Assembly (NCBI GenBank): GCA_030916925.1
Contig: JAUPVU010000030.1
Span: forward strand, 1 to 5,724
DNA: 5,724 nt
Source: Patescibacteria group bacterium
GTDB lineage: Bacteria > Patescibacteriota > WWE3 > 2-01-FULL-39-13
Direction of reading: 5' to 3'
Part shown: positions 1 to 5,710 of the stretch, one piece after another
Layout: each line of letters opens with the position of its first letter
How positions within the stretch are numbered: the stretch's first letter is position 1
The notes under the pieces: generated by a model
Database searches by the model: none
The model's input: only the letters and a program-made list of their open reading frames with translations
What the model was told of the DNA's origin: nothing
Made by a program: the position numbers and the translations under genes

Positions 1-306
1 CTGGAACCGATTCCTTCTCCTGAGCAGATAAATGATACGGTACTTGAAGAAGATTTCAATAAACCAGCTACTCCTAAAAAGGACTTACAGTATTCAGGAT
101 TTGAAAGTGTTGTAGAACGTAGTGATAAAACTAACTCTGCGGAGACCTTAGGAAAGACTACAAGCATTATTGGTGAATCCATTATCGCTGAGTTTAAAGA
201 AGCTCTTATATATAAAGATTTAAGATATGATTTTAACCGTGACTCAGAGGTGGATGCTGACGATTATCCTCTATTCATACAATTTATATTAAATTCAGAA
301 GATTAA
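1..306 (+). CDS. C-terminal fragment of a protein ending in a dockerin-like EF-hand (5' end outside window)
   Basis: Frame 1 is open from the window edge to TAA at 304-306, giving the last 101 residues of a longer protein. The first 60 or so visible residues are polar, rich in Glu, Ser, Thr, Lys and Pro, and look like a linker. Residues 77-88 (bases 229-264) form a 12-residue calcium loop of EF-hand/dockerin type: Asp77, Asn79, Asp81, hydrophobic Val84, Asp85 and Asp88 fall at loop positions 1, 3, 5, 8, 9 and 12. A hydrophobic helix (Leu91 to Leu97) follows, as in dockerin repeats. Only one repeat is visible, whereas classical type I dockerins have two. Such modules are usually extracytoplasmic, so a secreted or surface protein is inferred; no signal peptide can be seen because the start is missing. 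The full protein's function is unknown. It converges on the sortase gene with a 2-base gap. Confidence 0.75.
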   Translation: MEPIPSPEQINDTVLEEDFNKPATPKKDLQYSGFESVVERSDKTNSAETLGKTTSIIGESIIAEFKEALIYKDLRYDFNRDSEVDADDYPLFIQFILNSED

Positions 307-308
307 TC

Positions 309-1124
309 CTATTTAACTAGCTTACCAATTACTGATAATCGGTACTTTGTTGTTCCTGGAGGAACGCAGGTAAACAATTCAACAGTACTTTCGTGTTTGC
401 CAAGCGTATTGGGATATGGGTTTCCTAAAGGATCAACTTCCTCGGGGTCTTGAATCTTTGAAAAATCCACAATATATCTATATTCTTTACCTTTATATTT
501 AATAATAAACTCATCTCCATAATCTAAATCCTCTAATTTCGAAAAAATAGCCGTATAATCCCCTTCTTTGTAACGATTTTTAAAGTAAGAATAAGTGGAA
601 TGTCCATAAATGAACGAATTACACCCTTCACCAGGCAAACAAGTTCCCTCAAAATGACCTATCGAGTCTTGTGGATCCATTGAATCTGAATCTATTTGAA
701 CTAACGCATCTTCTATATCTAGTTTTGGTATCGTTAGGTAGAAATAACTATGAGGGCCACCATAGTTAGGAGTTTCATCCTCCTCACCCTTAGAATCAAC
801 ATCGTCTTTCTTTAGTATTGGAACATCCGCTGTATCATCATATTGAGTTAGCTCTCTATGCTTCTTTGCTTGATACTCCAATTCGTTGAATGTGAAACCA
901 TTGGTTTGATCCTGATTTGGTAGAACGCTTAATGTAACTTTCTGAAGTGGATTAATAATTGGATCTTTTTGCTCTTCGTATGCGTAACTAACAAAAACTG
1001 GAATAATGACGTTTTGTGATAGTAAATAAAGTCCAGTTAAGAATAAAGCTAGTGCCAATGTCGATCTAACTATTTTTAGTAAAATATGCTCTTTATTTTG
1101 TAAAAATTCTGGTGAAGTTTTCAT
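309..1124 (-). CDS. Membrane-anchored sortase (cysteine transpeptidase)
   Basis: A 271-residue sortase. Family enzymes cleave a C-terminal sorting motif on exported proteins and join the protein to an amine on the wall or on another protein. Visible parts: a cytoplasmic N-terminus with Lys/Arg, one membrane segment at about residues 17-46, a charged acidic linker (about 94-118), then the catalytic beta-barrel from about 126. The triad is His175 (in YGHS), Cys253 (in LFTC) and Arg262 (in KYRL), all in the usual order near the C-terminus. Cys162 and Cys168 lie just before the catalytic His and are the only other cysteines; they could form a disulfide outside the cell. The subclass cannot be assigned safely. 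It is last in the minus-strand run, 57 bases after the delta gene, with only a poor Shine-Dalgarno-like stretch (GGTGG, 9 bases before ATG). No sorting-signal substrate is visible in the window. Confidence 0.93.
   Translation of the reverse strand: MKTSPEFLQNKEHILLKIVRSTLALALFLTGLYLLSQNVIIPVFVSYAYEEQKDPIINPLQKVTLSVLPNQDQTNGFTFNELEYQAKKHRELTQYDDTADVPILKKDDVDSKGEEDETPNYGGPHSYFYLTIPKLDIEDALVQIDSDSMDPQDSIGHFEGTCLPGEGCNSFIYGHSTYSYFKNRYKEGDYTAIFSKLEDLDYGDEFIIKYKGKEYRYIVDFSKIQDPEEVDPLGNPYPNTLGKHESTVELFTCVPPGTTKYRLSVIGKLVK
324..343 (+). terminator. Candidate hairpin just past the plus-strand gene, inside the sortase 3' end
   Basis: Bases 324-331 and 336-343 are inverted repeats around a 4-base loop (CTGA). 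The stem is 8 pairs with one A-C mismatch when read on the plus strand; on the minus strand that pair is a G-U wobble, so the stem is complete. Downstream on the plus strand the sequence is only moderately T-rich (344-356, no clean T-run). It begins 17 bases after the plus-strand stop codon, so it could help end that transcript. It lies within codons of the sortase C-terminus, so the symmetry may be chance. Confidence 0.25.
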
Positions 1125-1151
1125 AAGTATAATCCACCGCCTACTTATCCT

Positions 1152-1179
1152 ATAGTAGAGCTGGGCAGAGCTGTTTTAA
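1152..1179 (-). promoter_or_regulatory. Possible weak promoter for the sortase gene
   Basis: In the 57-base gap (1125-1181), the only non-coding spacer of note in the window, the minus strand reads TTAAAA (1174-1179), a 16-base spacer, then TACTAT (1152-1157). Each hexamer matches 4 of 6 positions of the sigma70-type consensus. The gap also holds two direct copies of AGAGCTG (plus strand, 1157-1163 and 1167-1173) and a 5-bp inverted repeat (1141-1145 with 1154-1158). Such matches are common by chance in AT-rich DNA, so the sortase may simply be read through from the upstream operon. Confidence 0.2.
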
Positions 1180-1181
1180 CG

Positions 1182-1868
1182 CTAAAATGAGTATATCATA
1201 AAATCTTGAAGCACTTGTAATTTAGACTTATAAGAATTAGATTTCATATCAAATTCTAACTTATAAATATCCTCTAGAATTTTTTTCAAGGAAGAAATTT
1301 CTAATTTAGAGTTTTGTAATTTGCTTTTAAAAAATGGACTAATTTTTGTCGATGATTCATTTTTTAATTTTATAGACAAAATATTTCTCACATAAGTCTG
1401 GGCTAAACTAGCAAACATAAAAACTGTCGCATCATCTTCCCGAATATTAAGTAATTTGCTAATAGCCGATTTTTTGTCATTACGAATGAATAAACAATCA
1501 CAAATATCGAAGGATTGTGAATCAAACTTTTCTTCAAACTTAATTATTTCAACTTCCTTCGGTAATATTTTTGTTGTGGCCGCATCTAATTTGTAGCTTA
1601 GTACAAAAAGAAGAGTAGTTTTGTTAACAAGAACTTCTGTTTGTTTTATAAAATCAACAATTCTAGATTTATCGGCTTGCTCTACTTTAACGATTACAAG
1701 TTTATCTCTATCATCAAAGAGGGCATTAGAGCTAAGTAAATCCTTTACATCCAGTTCAGACTTAGATAATCCTTGAAATTCATATATCAAGCTCTTATCG
1801 AATTTATTCTTACTATTTGAAATATATGATTGAATCTTAACTTTATCGTCGCCAAAGATTATTTGCAT
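1182..1868 (-). CDS. holA: DNA polymerase III delta subunit-like protein (short HolA family)
   Basis: Likely the clamp-loader delta subunit, which opens the sliding clamp during replication. The 228-residue product begins with a beta strand and glycine turn (MQIIFGDD) followed by a helix, where the family has its degenerate nucleotide-fold start. It then has the LFDDR-(D)-KLVIVK stretch at about 50-61, which matches the characteristic 'LF..rrlvvv' segment, and a TTLLFVL strand at 84-90. The C-terminal part (about 145-228) is all helical and ends with a KLEFDMKSNS-type segment (203-212), like the end of delta proteins. No Walker A motif is present, as expected for delta. It is about 110 residues shorter than the roughly 340-residue E. 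coli protein, with the middle (lid) region reduced. The start overlaps the end of the LCP gene by 10 bases, indicating coupled translation. Sequence identity to well-known members is clearly low, so the call rests on pattern and length. Confidence 0.66.
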   Translation of the reverse strand: MQIIFGDDKVKIQSYISNSKNKFDKSLIYEFQGLSKSELDVKDLLSSNALFDDRDKLVIVKVEQADKSRIVDFIKQTEVLVNKTTLLFVLSYKLDAATTKILPKEVEIIKFEEKFDSQSFDICDCLFIRNDKKSAISKLLNIREDDATVFMFASLAQTYVRNILSIKLKNESSTKISPFFKSKLQNSKLEISSLKKILEDIYKLEFDMKSNSYKSKLQVLQDFMIYSF

Positions 1869-2941
1869 TCGGCCTGTGAGTCATCACAAAAGAGGTATGA
1901 TCTAACCAGGGTTTTAATAGCCTCAAATGTTCGACCGGTTGGAACTAAGACATATTTTCCGCTATAGAATTGTTCACGTTCTTCTTCGGTCGGTGATTCT
2001 AGCATTCCCGAACCGAGTATATTTGGATTCTTTAATTCGTTGGATAATACGATTTTTTTAACATTAAGATTCTTTGTTGAACCTACCATATCATAAAAAT
2101 ATAAAATTTCGGAAAGGCTAATATCGGTTTCGACATTTTGTTTATAGGCTTCGTATAGTTCTGAGATTTTGCTAGGGTTAAGTAATGTTTCTGATGAAAG
2201 TATCTCGTCTTTTAGGGCAACTAAAACTTTTTGTTGACGCCTGGCCCTGGCAAAATCGCCTGCCTCATTAAAGTTTTCTGAATGTCTAGATCTTGCATAC
2301 TGAAGAGCTTTTTCACCATCCATTGTCTGCATTCCTTTTTCGAATCTAACTGTCATATATCTTGAACTCTCTGGAATAGCATTTTCCATTCCCTCTACTG
2401 GATATAAATGATCAACAAACGCCTCATCAACTTCAATATCTAATCCATCAACTGCTGTAATTGCATCTTTGAATGCACTAAATCCAACTAGGGCTGTGTA
2501 GTGAATTGGAATGCCAAGTATTTCTTCAACTTTTTCTTGAACTTTTTTTACATCTCTACCCCTACCCTCATATGGGAAATAATTCCACGCATACAATGCA
2601 TTAATCTTTTCATCAATTTCATCAACCCATAAATCACGAGGAATTGAAACCATAACTGTATTTGAATTATTATCTCCAATTGATACAACCATAATTGTGT
2701 CCGTAAGAACTCCACCTTGAGTACTACCTGGGGATCTTTGATCTAAACCTAAAACTAAAATGTTGGTTCTACCATCTGTGGATTTTATATCTTGCGCAGT
2801 AAAAACTTTTGACACAACCGAAACTGGTTTAAATAGAGCAGCTGCTAAACCTCCATTTTTGAAAAATAAGATTGATGCGATGATTGAAACAATAAATATT
2901 AATAAGAAAAAATATTTTAAGACGGGACCTAATTTGAACAT
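1859..2941 (-). CDS. LytR-CpsA-Psr (LCP) family cell-wall glycopolymer transferase
   Basis: A 360-residue LCP protein. The family transfers lipid-linked anionic or other glycopolymers onto peptidoglycan at the outer face of the membrane. One membrane segment lies at about residues 9-27 with the rest outside. The LCP core is clear: TNILVLGLDQR (59-69), TDTIMV (80-85), SIPRDLWV (99-106), AVDGLDIEV (163-171), the MDGEKALQYARSRH block (207-220) and DFARARRQQKVL (229-240). Conserved Arg and Asp residues in these blocks bind the polyprenyl pyrophosphate and metal in known members. About 120 residues follow the core, and the only two cysteines, Cys352 and Cys359, are at the extreme C-terminus and could pair as a disulfide. 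The start overlaps the TPI gene by 13 bases with no clear Shine-Dalgarno, so re-initiation is likely. The target polymer cannot be told from the window. Confidence 0.95.
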   Translation of the reverse strand: MFKLGPVLKYFFLLIFIVSIIASILFFKNGGLAAALFKPVSVVSKVFTAQDIKSTDGRTNILVLGLDQRSPGSTQGGVLTDTIMVVSIGDNNSNTVMVSIPRDLWVDEIDEKINALYAWNYFPYEGRGRDVKKVQEKVEEILGIPIHYTALVGFSAFKDAITAVDGLDIEVDEAFVDHLYPVEGMENAIPESSRYMTVRFEKGMQTMDGEKALQYARSRHSENFNEAGDFARARRQQKVLVALKDEILSSETLLNPSKISELYEAYKQNVETDISLSEILYFYDMVGSTKNLNVKKIVLSNELKNPNILGSGMLESPTEEEREQFYSGKYVLVPTGRTFEAIKTLVRSYLFCDDSQAECK

Positions 2942-3582
2942 TTAGAAATTATAGAACTAAATTCAATTGGATCCAATGCCGAAGTTCCTATTAAAAAGCC
3001 TATGAGGATGGGGCTATTTGTATATTCTTCAATATTCTTGCTACTCACACTCCCACCATATATAAAAGATGAAAGACCTGTTTGTTTTTGAATATTAATA
3101 ATGGACTCCATAGATGCAGGATTTCCTGTTCCGATTGATTCTAGTGGTTCATAAGCGTAAAGAAACATCGATGATGCCGCATGCGATTTAGCCGAAGAAA
3201 ATTCAGCCAGATTTTTGAAACATACAATTGGGATCAGTCCTGCTTTCAAAGATAAATCAATTTTGGCTAAAACATCACTATTGCTCTCACCTCTTGCACG
3301 AGATTCTGAATGTCCAAGAATTACATATTTACAGAAGTCTTTTATTTGACTTGCTCCTACCAAACCAGTTTGGGGACCGTTTTCAAACATCGATACATCT
3401 TGGGCTGCAATACTTACACCAAGCTCATCGGATAGTCGACTTAACATGTGTAAATAGGGGCTTGAAGGGGCAATCACCACCTCAATATTTGAAGTAGCTT
3501 TAAATTTATGACCAAAAGAGTCAATCCAATTCTTAACTTCAGATATATTTTTATTTTGTTTCCAATTTGCAATAAAAATCAT
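2929..3582 (-). CDS. tpiA: Triosephosphate isomerase, short form
   Basis: Interconverts dihydroxyacetone phosphate and glyceraldehyde 3-phosphate in the cytoplasm. The catalytic set is complete: Asn6 and Lys8 in ANWKQN, His91 in LGHSES, and Glu145 in YEPLESIGTG, followed by the phosphate-binding YGGSVSSKN (175-183) and the IGFLIGTSAL strand (194-203). At 217 residues it is about 30 shorter than the usual 245-255 of bacterial enzymes, with the loss in helices and loops between the strands. Two usually invariant positions differ: the signature GHSERR reads GHSESR, and the loop-6 hinge PVW reads PLE (Glu148 where Trp is usual). Loop-6 residues IGTG are kept. The gene starts in an ATGA overlap with the stop of the AOR-like gene, with a purine-rich stretch upstream, so the two are translationally coupled. 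Activity is very likely. Confidence 0.95.
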   Translation of the reverse strand: MIFIANWKQNKNISEVKNWIDSFGHKFKATSNIEVVIAPSSPYLHMLSRLSDELGVSIAAQDVSMFENGPQTGLVGASQIKDFCKYVILGHSESRARGESNSDVLAKIDLSLKAGLIPIVCFKNLAEFSSAKSHAASSMFLYAYEPLESIGTGNPASMESIINIQKQTGLSSFIYGGSVSSKNIEEYTNSPILIGFLIGTSALDPIEFSSIISKCSN

Positions 3583-4442
3583 TTGTTCTCTTCTTCCATC
3601 TTACCTCTAATTCTTTCACGTGTTGCGGAAAAAATCTCGGGTAATTTCTCTAAATCGCTGTGAGTATAATCATATCCAATCGTTGATAAACAGGCAAAAA
3701 CAGTAGGGATTTGCTTGTAAATCTTTGATGCATATCCACATGAAATTAAACTTCGAGGTAGTATGGCTATGTTTTGATCATCTTCACCGAGGCTTGATAA
3801 ATCACATCCCATTGGACATCCCATACAAGACGGATTATTTCTAGGTTCTACGGTTAGCTCTCTATATAAATCCAATATACTATTATATAGATTCTCATAT
3901 TCGTAAATGTTCTTTAAATCAACAGATAAGCTGGACTCGATTTTTAAACTAAGACTCGTTATCTGATTTAATTTAATATCAGAAAAATCGCCAAACGAAA
4001 AATATCCAAGTGAATATACTCCGTGCTCATTTATTATTAGATCTGATTTGTATTTATCAGCTTCTGAAGTAGAAAGCGTAATTTCATCTGGCAGTACTGT
4101 TAAATCAATATATGGCGTTTTTTGTTCTCCGACAATTACAATCCCGTCTAAGCCTGCATAATTCATCTTTGCTGCTAGAGTTCCACCTCCATATTTTTCG
4201 ACAAATTTATTATCTTCGATAGTTAAGAAACATGATTTTGAAATATAAGGAAAATAACCTGCTAAAGGCCCAGAGGTGATAATAATTGGCTTATCTTCAT
4301 AATATTCTTCTAATAATTTATAAGCCAAACTTACTCCACCAATATATTCGTATACATCACCAACAATTTTTGTTTGCGCTACTTGCTCATTTAAATCGAG
4401 ATGAAGAATGTTTTTATAGTATTTTTCATTTGAAGAAATCAT
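3579..4442 (-). CDS. Miniature aldehyde:ferredoxin oxidoreductase (AOR)-like protein
   Basis: A 287-residue protein related to the tungstopterin AOR family, whose enzymes are about 600 residues and oxidise aldehydes with ferredoxin as acceptor. The first 115 or so residues follow the AOR N-terminal domain: KNILHLDL start, EYIGGVSLAYKLL (32-44), ITSGPLAG (55-62), GGGTLAAKMNYAGLDGIVIVG (85-105). CMGCPMGC gives Cys206, Cys209 and Cys213, the CxxCxxxC cluster motif, and SLISCGY gives Cys235, resembling the fourth-ligand 'SLGLC' site. The tail (236-280) resembles the helical end of AORs. The fourth cysteine comes 22 residues after the third, against about 200 in Pyrococcus AOR, so most of the central and third domains are absent. 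The GRGGxGAVMGSK and DSN pterin-site motifs are not recognisable. An intact frame and coupled junctions argue against a pseudogene. A cluster-only electron-transfer or scaffold role is inferred; catalysis is doubtful. Confidence 0.8.
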   Translation of the reverse strand: MISSNEKYYKNILHLDLNEQVAQTKIVGDVYEYIGGVSLAYKLLEEYYEDKPIIITSGPLAGYFPYISKSCFLTIEDNKFVEKYGGGTLAAKMNYAGLDGIVIVGEQKTPYIDLTVLPDEITLSTSEADKYKSDLIINEHGVYSLGYFSFGDFSDIKLNQITSLSLKIESSLSVDLKNIYEYENLYNSILDLYRELTVEPRNNPSCMGCPMGCDLSSLGEDDQNIAILPRSLISCGYASKIYKQIPTVFACLSTIGYDYTHSDLEKLPEIFSATRERIRGKMEEENK

Positions 4443-4445
4443 TTT

Positions 4446-4688
4446 TTAATCCCTCGCCTGCACTACTTCAAAGCAGTTTTGTGGACAGATTTTCACAATC
4501 TTTTCTGGGAACTTAATTTTTGACCCATAATCGATTTGAATTTTATATCTACCTGGTCTTCCTTTTATAACAATCGAGGAATCTTTTATTCCCAATTTTC
4601 GATTTTCATATACGGAATTTAATAAAGTACAAAGGTTACAACCTATACACTTGTGCTCCCTTGGAGCAACTAAAAATTTATCTGCCAT
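4446..4688 (-). CDS. Small [4Fe-4S] ferredoxin-like protein
   Basis: An 80-residue soluble protein with a single-cluster ferredoxin pattern: Cys14-x2-Cys17-x2-Cys20 near the N-terminus, and Cys68-Pro near the C-terminus, the usual fourth ligand. A fifth cysteine, Cys72, follows in CPQNCFEV. The 47 residues between Cys20 and Cys68 are longer than in minimal clostridial-type ferredoxins and include a basic, strand-forming stretch (about 38-60), so only one cluster is expected. It lies 2 bases after GAPDH and 3 bases before the AOR-like gene. In the AOR family the usual electron acceptor is ferredoxin, so a partnership with the next gene is a natural inference. No Shine-Dalgarno is seen (the upstream bases are AAATAAAT), so translation probably follows on from GAPDH. 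The exact ferredoxin subfamily is not recognised. Confidence 0.82.
   Translation of the reverse strand: MADKFLVAPREHKCIGCNLCTLLNSVYENRKLGIKDSSIVIKGRPGRYKIQIDYGSKIKFPEKIVKICPQNCFEVVQARD
4451..4455 (-). promoter_or_regulatory. Ribosome binding site of the AOR-like gene
   Basis: The minus strand reads GAGGG, 8 bases before the ATG at 4442, in the last codons of the ferredoxin-like gene. It fixes the start of the AOR-like protein at the Met preceding ISSNEKYY. Confidence 0.6.
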
Positions 4689-4690
4689 AT

Positions 4691-5695
4691 TTATTTACAA
4701 TGATTCAGAAGGTCAACAACCCTGTTTGAATAGCCCCATTCATTATCGTACCAAGCCATCACTTTCACCATATTTCCACTGACTACTCGAGTTAAATCCC
4801 CTGCAACTATTGAAGAATATTGAGTTTTTATAATATCGGTGGATACAAGCTGTTGTGTTGTGAACGCTAATATATTTCTATAGTATTCTCTTTTCGATGC
4901 TTCTAAAAACGCGTTGTTTACTTCTTCAACTGTTACATCTTTTGAAAGAATTGCCGTAACATCGGATATAGATCCACAAACTACCGGAACTCTGAGTGAA
5001 ACCCCATCAAATTTATTCGTCATAACAGGAAGTGCCTTTGAAGTTGCTTCGGCTGCTCCCGTTGAAGATGGAACGATATTTTGCGCGGCTGCTCGGCCTC
5101 TTCTCATATCTTTAACAGTCGGTGAATCAACTAAACTTTGAGTAGCTGTATAGGCATGCACCGTAGTCATCATTGATTTCTCAACTCCAAATGAATCATT
5201 CAGAACCTTTAAAAGTGGCGTTACGTTATTTGTAGTACATGATGCGTTAGAAATTAGGTTTGAACTCATATCAGATAAATCGGATGCTCCTAAAACTATT
5301 GTTTTAAAACCATCATCCTTTGCCGGAGCTGTTAATAAAACTTTTTTTGCTCCTGCAGTTATATGAGATCGTGCGGATTCAGATTTAGTAAAGATTCCAG
5401 TAGATTCAATAACAACATCCACTCCCAAATCTTTCCAAGGTAATTGTAATGGATCTTTTTGGGAATAAACCGTGTAATTCTTACCGCCGACAACTAAATG
5501 TGTATCATCAAATGAAGTTGGTCTTTCAAATCTACCATAGACAGTGTCATACTTAAGTAAATATTCTAATGTCTCAGGTGGCGTCAAATCATTTATAGCT
5601 ACTACTTCGAATTGGGAGCCCTGATCTATTCTGTCTAATATTATTTTGAAAACGGCTCTGCCGATTCGACCAAATCCATTAATCGCTATTTTCAT
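4691..5695 (-). CDS. gap: Glyceraldehyde-3-phosphate dehydrogenase, NAD-type
   Basis: Oxidises glyceraldehyde 3-phosphate with phosphate to 1,3-bisphosphoglycerate in the cytoplasm. The 334-residue length is typical. Visible motifs: nucleotide-binding INGFGRIGR (5-13), AINDL with Asp36 at the end of the second strand (the NAD-favouring acidic residue), catalytic SNASCTTN with Cys153, base His180 in TTVHAYT, phosphate-site SSTGAAEA (210-217), and AWYDNEWGYSNR (314-325) at the C-terminal nicotinamide site. The ATG at 5695 is chosen because AGAAGGA lies 8 bases upstream and the protein then begins directly with MKIAINGFGR. An in-frame GTG at 5716 would add seven residues with no family match. 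It is the first visible gene of the run; only 29 bases lie upstream in the window, so the operon promoter is not identifiable and more genes may precede it. No phosphoglycerate kinase follows it, unlike many bacterial gap operons. Confidence 0.97.
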   Translation of the reverse strand: MKIAINGFGRIGRAVFKIILDRIDQGSQFEVVAINDLTPPETLEYLLKYDTVYGRFERPTSFDDTHLVVGGKNYTVYSQKDPLQLPWKDLGVDVVIESTGIFTKSESARSHITAGAKKVLLTAPAKDDGFKTIVLGASDLSDMSSNLISNASCTTNNVTPLLKVLNDSFGVEKSMMTTVHAYTATQSLVDSPTVKDMRRGRAAAQNIVPSSTGAAEATSKALPVMTNKFDGVSLRVPVVCGSISDVTAILSKDVTVEEVNNAFLEASKREYYRNILAFTTQQLVSTDIIKTQYSSIVAGDLTRVVSGNMVKVMAWYDNEWGYSNRVVDLLNHCK

Positions 5696-5703
5696 TGAGT
5701 ATG

Positions 5704-5710
5704 TCCTTCT
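5704..5710 (-). promoter_or_regulatory. Ribosome binding site of gap
   Basis: The minus strand reads AGAAGGA, 8 bases before the ATG at 5695. It is the best Shine-Dalgarno in the window and decides the start codon over the upstream in-frame GTG at 5716. Confidence 0.75.

Noticed and set aside
2760..2945. Plus-strand open frame of 61 codons
   Set aside because: It lies wholly antisense to the LCP N-terminus, has no family motif or ribosome binding site, and LCP is certain.
3228..3497. Plus-strand open frame of 89 codons
   Set aside because: It is antisense to the catalytic part of TPI, and its composition is what the reverse complement of a conserved gene gives.
3579..4442. AOR-like gene as a decaying pseudogene
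   Set aside because: The frame is intact, a Shine-Dalgarno and a coupled ATGA junction are kept, and four cysteines survive in family-like contexts despite the large internal loss.
4286..4516. Plus-strand open frame of 76 codons spanning the AOR-like/ferredoxin junction
   Set aside because: It is antisense to two supported genes with no recognisable features.
4914..5141. Plus-strand open frame of 75 codons
   Set aside because: It is antisense to well-conserved GAPDH sequence.
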